Positions 19,244-26,689 of a stretch of DNA of 55,769 nucleotides are shown one piece after another; the first letter of the stretch is position 1; each line of letters begins with the position of its first letter. This DNA is from JALZAQ01 sp038253885 (GTDB lineage: Bacteria; Gemmatimonadota; Gemmatimonadetes; Gemmatimonadales; Gemmatimonadaceae), in assembly GCA_038253885.1 (NCBI GenBank), contig JBBSGP010000021.1, positions 1 to 55,769 on the forward strand, in the 5' to 3' direction. The notes under the pieces are model-generated. The model saw only the letters and a program-made list of their open reading frames with translations, searched no databases and had not been told where the DNA came from. The position numbers and the translations under genes are program-made.

Positions 19244-20314
19244 TCAGGGCTTGGACGTCGAGTCGACGAACTCGAGTCGGGGAGGGCGCAATCTGCCGGC
19301 AGCGATCTCCCGATCGACAGAATCCATCTTCGCTCGCACGGCCGGAGGGATGAGGGAAGAGAGCCGAGGGTTCAGCACGAGCTTGACGACCTGGGAGCTC
19401 CGCCCGAGGTAGATTATGCGCGACACGAAGCGTTTCTCCTTGACCTCGCGAGCCACGGTAAGGAACGCACGAGGAAGATCGATGACCACGCTGCCGATGA
19501 CGACTTCCGGCGCTACGTCGTTCTGGTTCGAGTTGGCTCCAAAGACATACACGCCCCTGGATTCACGCGCGGCCTGAAAGATACCCAACCCGGCAGCGTC
19601 GGCATTCTGGAAGATGATGTCCGCGCCCTGTTGTATCTGTGCGAGTCCCTGCTCCTTTCCGGCGCTCGCATCCTCCCAGCTACCGATGTAGGAGCTGAGG
19701 ATGCGTACGCCTGGCCTAACCGACCTCGCACCGGCGACAAAGGCGAGAAAACTACTCTTGACGGGAGGGAGCTCGGTTCCGCCAATGACTCCGATGACGC
19801 CGGTCCTGGTCAGGGATCCGGCCAATACGCCCGCCGTGTAGGATGGCTCTTCGAAGCCAAAAACCATCGGGGCAACGTTGGCGGAGTGGCGGTTACCGGA
19901 CGTCGTGATATACACGGTATGGGGGAACAGCGGCCCGGCACGAGAGGCCGCGTCCTGGAACTCGAATCCATGACCGAACACGAGGTCGTAACCCTGGTCG
20001 CCGTATTGCCGAAAATTCTCGTCAAAATCCGCTGGTGTACTGGTCTGAATATGGCTTGTATGTGCCGCTAAACTGTCGCGAATCCTGAGCAGTCCAGCGT
20101 ATGCACCGGCGTTCCAGGCCTGGTCATTCACCGGCCCCGGCGTGAGGAGAGCCACCCGAAATGGGGCCGCGGTTGACGAGTCAACTCGGCGGTCTGGTTT
20201 GCTCGGAGCACAAGCGAGAACTCCAATCGCGACCCCGATGTGAACAACTGTGGACAAAAGTCCGCTCCACACTCGGCGCGACGTCACAAGTCTTGACAGA
20301 TAAAAGGGTTGCAT
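19244..20314 (-). CDS. BMP-family substrate-binding lipoprotein
   Basis: Periplasmic-side binding protein of the ABC importer, 356 aa, of the basic membrane protein (Bmp/PnrA/Med) family. The signal peptide ends in VLAC (lipidated Cys), followed by a mature domain with VALLTPGPVNDQAWN, the DLVFGHGFEF strand, VGVIGG-like glycine turn and the VYVFGANSNQN motif seen in nucleoside-binding members. ATG 20314 was chosen because it directly precedes the signal peptide; the longer frame to 20599 runs antisense to the bactofilin gene. First gene of the importer operon, placed just after the bactofilin terminator. Confidence 0.92.
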   Translation of the reverse strand: MQPFYLSRLVTSRRVWSGLLSTVVHIGVAIGVLACAPSKPDRRVDSSTAAPFRVALLTPGPVNDQAWNAGAYAGLLRIRDSLAAHTSHIQTSTPADFDENFRQYGDQGYDLVFGHGFEFQDAASRAGPLFPHTVYITTSGNRHSANVAPMVFGFEEPSYTAGVLAGSLTRTGVIGVIGGTELPPVKSSFLAFVAGARSVRPGVRILSSYIGSWEDASAGKEQGLAQIQQGADIIFQNADAAGLGIFQAARESRGVYVFGANSNQNDVAPEVVIGSVVIDLPRAFLTVAREVKEKRFVSRIIYLGRSSQVVKLVLNPRLSSLIPPAVRAKMDSVDREIAAGRLRPPRLEFVDSTSKP

Positions 20315-20332
20315 GAATGTGGACAACAGTAG

Positions 20333-20369
20333 AAAAGAGGCGGCACCGGCGTTTGCCGATAGCCGCCTC
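20333..20369 (-). terminator. Rho-independent terminator after bactofilin gene
   Basis: Read on the minus strand: GAGGCGGC, an inner CGGC/GCCG stem with a 4-nt loop, then GCCGCCTC and TTTT. It lies 34 bp after the bactofilin stop and separates the parAB operon from the importer operon. Confidence 0.8.
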
Positions 20370-20402
20370 GAGGAGATGCGGGTCAGGTGAGATAAAGGAC
20401 CG

Positions 20403-20855
20403 CTATTGAGCGGCTGCCAGGGAGCCGATGGGGTTATTGCCATCGTCACCGCGTGCCAAACCCGAAACCGGTTCCGCAATGCGAATGGTTCCGTTGATCT
20501 TGCCCCCTTCGACGACCGCGATGGATTTGGTACTGATGTCTCCAACAATGGTCGATGTGCCCTGCACCTCGATGCGTTCCACGGCCGTGATGGATCCATG
20601 CACGCGCCCTCCGATCACGGCTTCGTGCGTTGCGATGTCTCCGTGCACCTCTCCCTGGCGACCAATAAGAACCTGACGGCCAGCGCGGATGGAGCCTTCC
20701 ACCCGTCCCTCGACCTTGACCACACCATCGGTATCGATGTCTCCCGTGATCTTCATCCCGGCTGCGATGATGGAGAGCGAGCCCTCGCCCTGCGATCCGG
20801 AGTTTCGCGGCTCCGCTGAGGTCTGGCTGTCCTTACTGAAGATCGCCATGAGCAT
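20403..20855 (-). CDS. bactofilin
   Basis: Cytoskeletal scaffold protein, 150 aa. The central part (about 28-130) is a run of short repeats, each with Gly and hydrophobic residues (GDIDTDGVVKVEG, GSIRAGRQVLIG, GDIATHEAVIGG, GSITAVERIEVQG), which builds the right-handed beta-helix of bactofilins; both tails are short and disordered-looking. Bactofilins polymerise without nucleotide and recruit wall enzymes or chromosome-segregation proteins. ATG 20855 or 20849 both work. Its start overlaps the end of the LytM-like gene by about 20 bp, so it is co-translated with the parAB group. Confidence 0.92.
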   Translation of the reverse strand: MLMAIFSKDSQTSAEPRNSGSQGEGSLSIIAAGMKITGDIDTDGVVKVEGRVEGSIRAGRQVLIGRQGEVHGDIATHEAVIGGRVHGSITAVERIEVQGTSTIVGDISTKSIAVVEGGKINGTIRIAEPVSGLARGDDGNNPIGSLAAAQ

Positions 20856-21633
20856 GTCCCTGTTTCAGAAATGTGACGGGGTCGAGCGAGACGCCACCCC
20901 GAATGAGAATGAAATGCAGGTGAGGCACTGCAACATCATCGGCACCGCCAGTGAGCGCGATGGCTGCACCAGCAAGCACCTTGTCTCCCTTCTCGACGAG
21001 CACGTCCGTGGTATTCGCGTAGATGGTCTCGAACCCATCGATGTGGCGAATGCGAACGCGCTTGGAGCCTCCGACGTTCTCCAGAACGTCCGTGACCACG
21101 CCGGCCCCGGCCGAACGTACCGGTGTACCCAACGGGACAGCGACATCGACTCCGGATTCCAGCCCGGGTTGACTAGGCGGGAGGAACGGCGTCACCACCC
21201 GTCCAGCGACCGGCAATGGCCAGAGCCGCGGTGGTGATGCTACCCCCCCAGCAACATTCGGCTCTCCGTCCGCGACAGCACTCGAAGAACCGCCGAGCAT
21301 TCGCTGAACCTGCTGGAACCGACGCTCGAGATCGGTGAGGGCGAGCTGCAGAGTATCCACTCGGCTGACCTCATGTTGCAGGCGAGCCAGGCGATGATTG
21401 AGCATCGGCACCTTGGCCGCCTGCGCGATGAGAACGAACCAGCTTGCCAAGAGGACCGCGAGGACGGAGCCCACGATGATGCCGGCGAGACGCAGATGGG
21501 CGATCTGCCGTTGGGTGAGCGTGATCGTCCGGTTCGCGAGCCCGCTTTCCCTCTGAACGTGGATGATCATCGACCCCGCGTGCGGCGTGTAGATGTTCCC
21601 GTACCCTTGCTTGTCACGGCGACGCCAGCGCAT
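20833..21633 (-). CDS. degenerate LytM/M23-like membrane protein
   Basis: Membrane-anchored LytM-domain protein, 266 aa: helix at about 48-70, coiled coil at about 78-112 and an M23 fold at about 135-256. Active M23 enzymes use H-x-G-x-D, Y-x-H and H-x-H. Here the first motif is ESGVD (Glu159 in place of the zinc His), the second is YAN (Asn207 in place of His), and only D163 and HLH (238-240) remain. It is therefore probably not a peptidase but a regulator or scaffold, like EnvC-type LytM factors. Its ATG overlaps the parB stop (TGATG) and its end overlaps the bactofilin start. Confidence 0.88.
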   Translation of the reverse strand: MRWRRRDKQGYGNIYTPHAGSMIIHVQRESGLANRTITLTQRQIAHLRLAGIIVGSVLAVLLASWFVLIAQAAKVPMLNHRLARLQHEVSRVDTLQLALTDLERRFQQVQRMLGGSSSAVADGEPNVAGGVASPPRLWPLPVAGRVVTPFLPPSQPGLESGVDVAVPLGTPVRSAGAGVVTDVLENVGGSKRVRIRHIDGFETIYANTTDVLVEKGDKVLAGAAIALTGGADDVAVPHLHFILIRGGVSLDPVTFLKQGHAHGDLQ

Positions 21634-22532
21634 CAGGAGCGCTCCCGAAATGGTCCGAGCACGATGTCGAGAACACGATCGAGATCGTCCGCGGAGTAGA
21701 AGGCGATCGTGATGCTTCCTCGTGAGCTCTCGTCGAGGGTGAGACGAACGTCGGTCTGAAGACGACCCCGCAGCTCGTCCTCCACCCGTCTCAGCTCCGC
21801 TGAAGGCGCGCTCTTACTCTCGCCGCCGCGTTGGCGCTTGCGGGACTCCGGCGCGGCTGCCCGGGCACGTTGCTCGACATCGCGCACGGAAAGCCCTTTA
21901 CTCACGATTTCTCGAGCCAGAGTGGCCATGGCGTGATCATTCCCCAGTGCCAGCAATGCTCGGGCGTGTCCCAGGGTGAGCTGTCTCTGCTGGAGCATCC
22001 GCCTTACCGATGCAGGTAAATTCAACAGGCGCAACATGTTAGCTATCGTGGAGCGGTCCTTTCCGATCACCTCGGACAGCTGTTGTTGCGTGAGGCCGAA
22101 CTCGGAAATGAGCCGTTGATAGCCTTCTGCTTCCTCGAGGGGGGTCAGATCTGCGCGCTGGAGGTTCTCGACGAGCGCCAGCGTGAGAAGGGTGCGGTCG
22201 TCGATTTCCCTGACGACCGCGGAAATCTCGGGCCAACCAAGTCGTATGGCAGCGCGCAACCGTCGTTCTCCAGCGACGAGCTCGAAGCCCACCCCCGCCG
22301 GGTCCGGTCGAACGGTGATAGGCTGGAGAAGTCCGTTGGTTCGCAGACTTGCTTCCAGCTCGGCGAGCTCTTCCGCGTTGAACTCTTTCCTGGGTTGATA
22401 CGGGTTCGGGCGGATCTGGGACACAGCGAGACGCTGCAGAGCACTGCGGTCGCTGGCCGAGGAGGGAAGCGGCCTGGCGGCAAGGAGGGCGTCGAGCCCG
22501 CGTCCTAGACGACGAGGCTTGTCCGGAGACAT
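21633..22532 (-). CDS. parB: chromosome partitioning protein ParB
   Basis: ParB/Spo0J CTPase clamp, 299 aa. N-terminal ParA-stimulating tail with RRLGRGLDALL, CTP-binding domain with IRPNPYQPRKEF and the GERRLRAA motif, helix-turn-helix LTQQQLSEVIGKDRSTIANMLRLL for parS binding, then a linker and C-terminal dimerisation region. It loads at parS and organises the origin region. Two candidate parS sites lie upstream of parA. The gene follows parA by 63 bp and overlaps the LytM-like gene by one base. Confidence 0.96.
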   Translation of the reverse strand: MSPDKPRRLGRGLDALLAARPLPSSASDRSALQRLAVSQIRPNPYQPRKEFNAEELAELEASLRTNGLLQPITVRPDPAGVGFELVAGERRLRAAIRLGWPEISAVVREIDDRTLLTLALVENLQRADLTPLEEAEGYQRLISEFGLTQQQLSEVIGKDRSTIANMLRLLNLPASVRRMLQQRQLTLGHARALLALGNDHAMATLAREIVSKGLSVRDVEQRARAAAPESRKRQRGGESKSAPSAELRRVEDELRGRLQTDVRLTLDESSRGSITIAFYSADDLDRVLDIVLGPFRERS

Positions 22533-22595
22533 GCAGGCATCGATTGAAGCGCGTGACGGGGGGCGGTTGGCTGGCGACAGCGTGAGGTGATTGCG

Positions 22596-23399
22596 CTAGT
22601 GGTGGACGAGCGGACGCGAGTCGACGTCACCCAGTCGTGCGCGCTTGAGAAGCTCGCGCGCGACATTCATGTAAGCCTGAGCTCCCGCAGACGTGATGTC
22701 ATAGAGGATGATCGGCTTTCCGAAGCTGGGAGCTTCCGCGAGTCTGACGTTTCGGGGGACGACTGTATCGAAGACCTTGGAGCCGAAGTACTCGCGTGCG
22801 TCGGCCACGACCTGACGAGAGAGATTGAGGCGGGCGTCGTACATGGTGAGGAGAACACCGTCGATGGCGAGGGGCTCGTTGACGCTGCTCTGAATGAGGC
22901 GAATTGTACTCAACAGCTGCGAGAGTCCTTCCAGGGCGTAGTACTCGCACTGCACGGGAATGAGTATCGCATCGGCCGCAGCCAACATGTTGACCGTGAT
23001 GAGGCCAAGTGAGGGCGGGCAGTCGATGAGGATGTAGTCATACCGGTCGCGGATAGGAGCGAGTGCGTCACGCATGGCGAGCTCGCGGTTCGGCCGGTCG
23101 ACGAGCTCTATTTCCGCGCCGGCCAGATCGGGTGTCGCGGGTGCCACGTCGAGGAAGGGAAACTGAACCCGTCGGCGGAGGACATCGTCCAGTAGGCGAT
23201 CGCCTATGAGAGCGTCGTAGACCGTTGGAAGCTTGTCATCTCTGGGGATTCCAATCCCGCTCGTGGCGTTGCCTTGTGGATCGCCGTCGATGAGGAGCGT
23301 GCGCTGTTCCGCGACGGCAAGGCTCGCAGCGAGGTTGACGGTAGTTGTCGTCTTCCCTACTCCGCCCTTCTGATTGGCGATGGCAATGATGCGTCCCAC
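22596..23399 (-). CDS. parA: chromosome partitioning ATPase ParA
   Basis: ParA/Soj deviant-Walker ATPase, 267 aa. Walker A KGGVGKTTTTVNLA (residues 11-24), Walker A' LLIDGDPQGNAT and Walker B ILIDCPPSLG are complete. It forms ATP-dependent gradients on DNA that move ParB-parS complexes. The start is GTG 23399 (GRIIAIANQKGG follows); no strong ribosome binding site is seen. The 185-bp upstream gap holds both parS sites. First gene of the parA-parB-lytM-bactofilin unit. Confidence 0.96.
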   Translation of the reverse strand: MGRIIAIANQKGGVGKTTTTVNLAASLAVAEQRTLLIDGDPQGNATSGIGIPRDDKLPTVYDALIGDRLLDDVLRRRVQFPFLDVAPATPDLAGAEIELVDRPNRELAMRDALAPIRDRYDYILIDCPPSLGLITVNMLAAADAILIPVQCEYYALEGLSQLLSTIRLIQSSVNEPLAIDGVLLTMYDARLNLSRQVVADAREYFGSKVFDTVVPRNVRLAEAPSFGKPIILYDITSAGAQAYMNVARELLKRARLGDVDSRPLVHH

Positions 23400-23470
23400 G
23401 ACCGACCGTGTTCAAGGAGTTTGCTGGCGATCGCAATATAGACCGGGCGGGCATCCCGAGCCAGCCGCCC

Positions 23471-23484
23471 GTTCCACGTGGAAC
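23471..23484. other. parS centromere site 1
   Basis: GTTCCACGTGGAAC, a 14-bp perfect palindrome. It matches the general parS pattern GTTtCACGTGaAAC except for a symmetric C/G change next to the CACGTG core. It lies 72 bp upstream of parA. Confidence 0.85.
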
Positions 23485-23507
23485 AACTCCACCTAGGGTC
23501 TCGGACC

Positions 23508-23521
23508 GTTCCACGTGGAAC
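23508..23521. other. parS centromere site 2
   Basis: Second identical 14-bp GTTCCACGTGGAAC copy, 37 bp from the first (start to start). Two identical copies in one short non-coding gap beside parA make chance unlikely. Confidence 0.85.
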
Positions 23522-23584
23522 ACACCCGTGTCCGCGCTCGCCTGACGATCTCAGATCACGCGCTCTGCAACTAATCCGACAACC

Positions 23585-24343
23585 TCAGTGCTTTGAACAA
23601 GTTCCAACACCACTAACAAGACTCCATTGCGCCACTACAGAGACATTCATGCTTTGCTCGCCAGGGTTGATGGGAGTACCCCCGCCGGCCATCCCCGCCT
23701 CCCGCATCATCATGGAGGGACGCGGGGAATAGACTGGCGAGGTGCTCATCTCGATCAGCTCGCCGAGGTGTCCTCCCACAGCGCAGGCAAGTGCTTCAGC
23801 ATCTCCCCGGGCCCGTTGTGCAGCCGCTGCGAGGGCCACTCGACGTCCGCTGTCGGCCCTCGACGAGAAGAACTGGAGTGAGTTGACTCCGTTGGCCCCC
23901 TTTGCCAATGCCGCATCGAGCAGACTACCGATCTGCTCGAGCTTGCGCACCTCGACTCGTATGGTGTTGGACACTCGGTATGCCAGCACCCGCGGCACTG
24001 TGTCACTGCGGGCGGGGTTCATGACCTCCTCCGGGAAGACACTGAAGTCGGAAGTCGAATAGTCCTCGTTCGAGATACCCATAGCCCGCAGAGTGTCGAT
24101 CACTGCTCGTTGACGTCGCGCGTTGTCCGCGCTCGCCTGGGCTGCTGTACGCCCTCGGGTCGACACTCCAATGGCGATGGTCGCACGATCGGGGACCACA
24201 CGCGCCTCGCCCGACGCGCTGGTGATGACACGAGGGGCATCTCTGAGCGCGACCGGCGGGCTCGATTGTTGAGCCGCTGCGACCTGAGCGACGACGAGGG
24301 CAATTCCCGTCATCATACGGCGTGCGACCCGTAAGCTTCTCAT
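23585..24343 (-). CDS. SIMPL-domain periplasmic protein
   Basis: SIMPL (DUF541) family protein, 252 aa. A cleavable signal peptide (hydrophobic about 8-24, ending AAAQ) precedes the typical opening ITSASGEARVVPDRATIAIGVSTRG and the NTIRVEVRKLEQIGSLLDAALAKGANGVNSLQF strand-helix motif. Family function is poorly defined; members such as OMP26/BP26 form periplasmic rings. Well-placed GAGAGGAG ribosome site. It sits between mnmG and parA, the place where rsmG is often found, with both neighbours in the same direction. Confidence 0.9.
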   Translation of the reverse strand: MRSLRVARRMMTGIALVVAQVAAAQQSSPPVALRDAPRVITSASGEARVVPDRATIAIGVSTRGRTAAQASADNARRQRAVIDTLRAMGISNEDYSTSDFSVFPEEVMNPARSDTVPRVLAYRVSNTIRVEVRKLEQIGSLLDAALAKGANGVNSLQFFSSRADSGRRVALAAAAQRARGDAEALACAVGGHLGELIEMSTSPVYSPRPSMMMREAGMAGGGTPINPGEQSMNVSVVAQWSLVSGVGTCSKH

Positions 24344-24370
24344 TGGTGGCTCCTCTCGTGTAAAGTATCC

Positions 24371-24456
24371 CCGCGCTACTATTCAGCGCGGCCACCATCG
24401 CTGGTCAGGCTCGCCCGAACCCGAGTTCTCCCAATGTGAGTCGCGGCGAAGCCGCG
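24371..24456. repeat. two small hairpins between mnmG and SIMPL gene
   Basis: The 208-bp gap holds two inverted repeats: CCGCGCT / AGCGCGG (24371-24377 and 24385-24391) near the SIMPL gene start, and CGCGGC-GAA-GCCGCG (24442-24456). The second may be a weak terminator for mnmG without a U-run; the first overlaps the likely promoter of the SIMPL gene. Confidence 0.35.
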
Positions 24457-24551
24457 CCATATTCTGCTCCAACTACTTGGGATATCGTTCACGTAGCCGT
24501 TGTTAGTGATAAGGCGATACTAAATACCAAGCCCGTCCCGACACTCGCTTT

Positions 24552-26531
24552 CTACCCGGACAATGGTATCGCATTCTCCGCTCGGGAGAGCGCGTCATCG
24601 CCCTTGGCTCGACGGCCCACCGAGATCTCGAGGACGAGATTCTGAAGATCGCTCGGGCTGACTCCCGGAATCCGTGATGCCTGGGCAAGTGTCAGGGGGC
24701 GAATGGCCGCCAGCTTCTCCCGCGCCTCGAAGGAGAGCGACCGCATGCCCTCGTACGGCAGGTCGGTCGCGAGCGCGAAATCACCCATCCGGCGCATTCG
24801 TTCCGCCTGCTCACGCTCGCGCTGGAAGTAGCCAGCGTATTTGATCTCCAGCTCGACCGTCGTGGCGGCATCGCAACTGATCGCCGTGCCAACGCCCGCA
24901 GCGTGGAAGAGATCGGGGAGTGTGACGCCCTGACGTCTGGCCAGCTCAACTATCTTGACGCCGTGAGCAAGCGGACGCCCGCCTCCCGCGATCAGTAGCG
25001 CATCGACCTGTTGGGGGTGGACGCTCGTTCTCTCGGCGAGATGGCGCGCCTCGTCCTCGTCGGAGAAGCGGGCCTCCATCCGTGTCTCCTCGCGTGTCGT
25101 GAGCATACCCAGCTGGCGTGCAAGCGGCCCGAGTCGCCGCAGCGCGTTGTCCTGCCGCACCGTGAGACGGAACTCGGAGCGTGACGTGAAAAGGCGATAG
25201 GGCTCATCGACGCCACGGGTGACCAGATCGTCGACCAGCACACCAATGTACGAGCTCTCGCGGCCGAGAATCACCGGCGGTCGTCCGGCAACCGTGAGAG
25301 CCGCGTTCATTCCGGCCAGCACTCCCTGTCCCGCCGCCTCCTCGTAGCCCGTCGTTCCATTGATCTGCCCTGCCAGATAGAGCCCGCCGAGCGCCTTCAC
25401 CTGGAGCGTGGCATCGAGCTGGGTGGGCACATAGTAGTCGTACTCGATCGCGTAGCCCGCTCTCGTCATGCGGGAATTCTCGAGACCGGGCACGGCATGA
25501 AGGAACTCGAGCTGAACGTCGGCCGGCAACGACGTCGAGAGACCGTTGACGTAGAGCTCAGAGCTGTCGTGTCCTTCGGGCTCGAGAAAGACCTGGTGGC
25601 GCTCGGCATCGGGGAACCGCACGATCTTGTCCTCGACGGAAGGGCAATAGCGCGGGCCTCGCGAGGCGATGGCGCCGCCGTACATGGCGGAGCGCGCCAG
25701 ATTGTCCTGGATGATGCGTCGCACTTCAGCGCCCGCGAAAGTGATCCAGCAGGGGAGTTGAGGTGGATGGCGGGTGGATCCACCGGTAGAGCGGGACGTG
25801 GGCCAGAAATGCGACCAGGAGTAGTCGAAGGCGTCGATCTCGCTGTCCTGGCGCTGGCAGCGGGCATAGTTCACCGATCGGCCGTCGATGCGCGGAGGTG
25901 TGCCGGTCTTGAAACGCGACACCGCGAGGCCAAGGCGCTCCAGCTGCTCTGCGAGATGCACGGCAGGGCCATCGCCTGCCCTCCCGCCGGCGATCTGCCT
26001 ATCGGTACCGATATGGAGTCGCCCGCGTAGAAAAGTGCCCGCTGTGATCACGACGGCGCGAGCACCGAAGCGGCGGCCCTCGAGCGTCTCCACGCCGACA
26101 ACGCGACCACCGTCCTCATCGACCAGAAGCCGGGCGACGGTGCCCTGTATCGTATGCAGCGTTGGGTGTTCGTCGAGCAGCGAGCGCACGGCGCGGCGGT
26201 AAAGTCCACGGTCGCACTGCGCTCGCGGCGCCCATACGGCTGGTCCTTTGCCCCGGTTGAGCATCCGGAACTGGACGGTCGAGAGATCCGTCGCTCGGGC
26301 CATGATTCCCCCGAGGGCATCGACCTCACGAGCAACGGTTCCTTTGGCGATCCCCCCGATGGCTGGGTTGCACGACATCTGGCCGATCGTCTCGAGCGCA
26401 CTCGTGAGCAGTCCAGTGCGGGCACCTAGTCGCGCGGCGGCAACAGCGGCCTCGGTGCCAGCGTGCCCCGCCCCGACGACAATCACATCGAGCTCGAGCT
26501 CTACGGTCAGACTGGCGGCAAGCGAGGACAT
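24552..26531 (-). CDS. mnmG: tRNA uridine-5-carboxymethylaminomethyl modification enzyme MnmG
   Basis: FAD-dependent enzyme that with MnmE makes the wobble-uridine modification cmnm5U in tRNAs. 659 aa from ATG 26531, which directly precedes the dinucleotide fold VIVVGAGHAGTEAA; the 26 codons further upstream do not fit. Other family motifs are MSCNPAIGGIAKG, KTGTPPRIDGRSV, GQINGTTGYEEAAGQG and the C-terminal EAREKLAAIRPLTLAQASRIPGVSP region. Often located beside the replication origin, consistent with the parABS genes downstream. Confidence 0.96.
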   Translation of the reverse strand: MSSLAASLTVELELDVIVVGAGHAGTEAAVAAARLGARTGLLTSALETIGQMSCNPAIGGIAKGTVAREVDALGGIMARATDLSTVQFRMLNRGKGPAVWAPRAQCDRGLYRRAVRSLLDEHPTLHTIQGTVARLLVDEDGGRVVGVETLEGRRFGARAVVITAGTFLRGRLHIGTDRQIAGGRAGDGPAVHLAEQLERLGLAVSRFKTGTPPRIDGRSVNYARCQRQDSEIDAFDYSWSHFWPTSRSTGGSTRHPPQLPCWITFAGAEVRRIIQDNLARSAMYGGAIASRGPRYCPSVEDKIVRFPDAERHQVFLEPEGHDSSELYVNGLSTSLPADVQLEFLHAVPGLENSRMTRAGYAIEYDYYVPTQLDATLQVKALGGLYLAGQINGTTGYEEAAGQGVLAGMNAALTVAGRPPVILGRESSYIGVLVDDLVTRGVDEPYRLFTSRSEFRLTVRQDNALRRLGPLARQLGMLTTREETRMEARFSDEDEARHLAERTSVHPQQVDALLIAGGGRPLAHGVKIVELARRQGVTLPDLFHAAGVGTAISCDAATTVELEIKYAGYFQREREQAERMRRMGDFALATDLPYEGMRSLSFEAREKLAAIRPLTLAQASRIPGVSPSDLQNLVLEISVGRRAKGDDALSRAENAIPLSG

Positions 26532-26622
26532 ACCGGACAAGCTAACGCCGATCAACAGCGCCGGTTGGCGTGAGGTAAGGTGGTGCGAAGGATGGGGAGA
26601 GGGTGACATGCCGTGCCTACTC

Positions 26623-26666
26623 TTGACAGGAGGCCCGACATGGCCGATACTTAGTTTATAAGCTAA
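26623..26666 (+). promoter_or_regulatory. promoter and AT-rich imperfect palindrome before hydrolase gene
   Basis: TTGACA (26623-26628), 17-base spacer, GATACT (26646-26651): a good sigma70-like promoter. Its start region overlaps TTAGTTTATAAGCTAA (26651-26666), a near palindrome in an otherwise GC-rich region, which could be a repressor site. Confidence 0.6.
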
Positions 26667-26689
26667 TTATCAAATCACAGGAGCGGGTC

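Noticed and set aside
20249..20326. Two TTGTCCACA sequences (minus strand) as DnaA boxes
   Set aside because: They differ from TTWTNCACA at position 3, only two exist, one is in coding sequence, and no AT-rich unwinding region is nearby.
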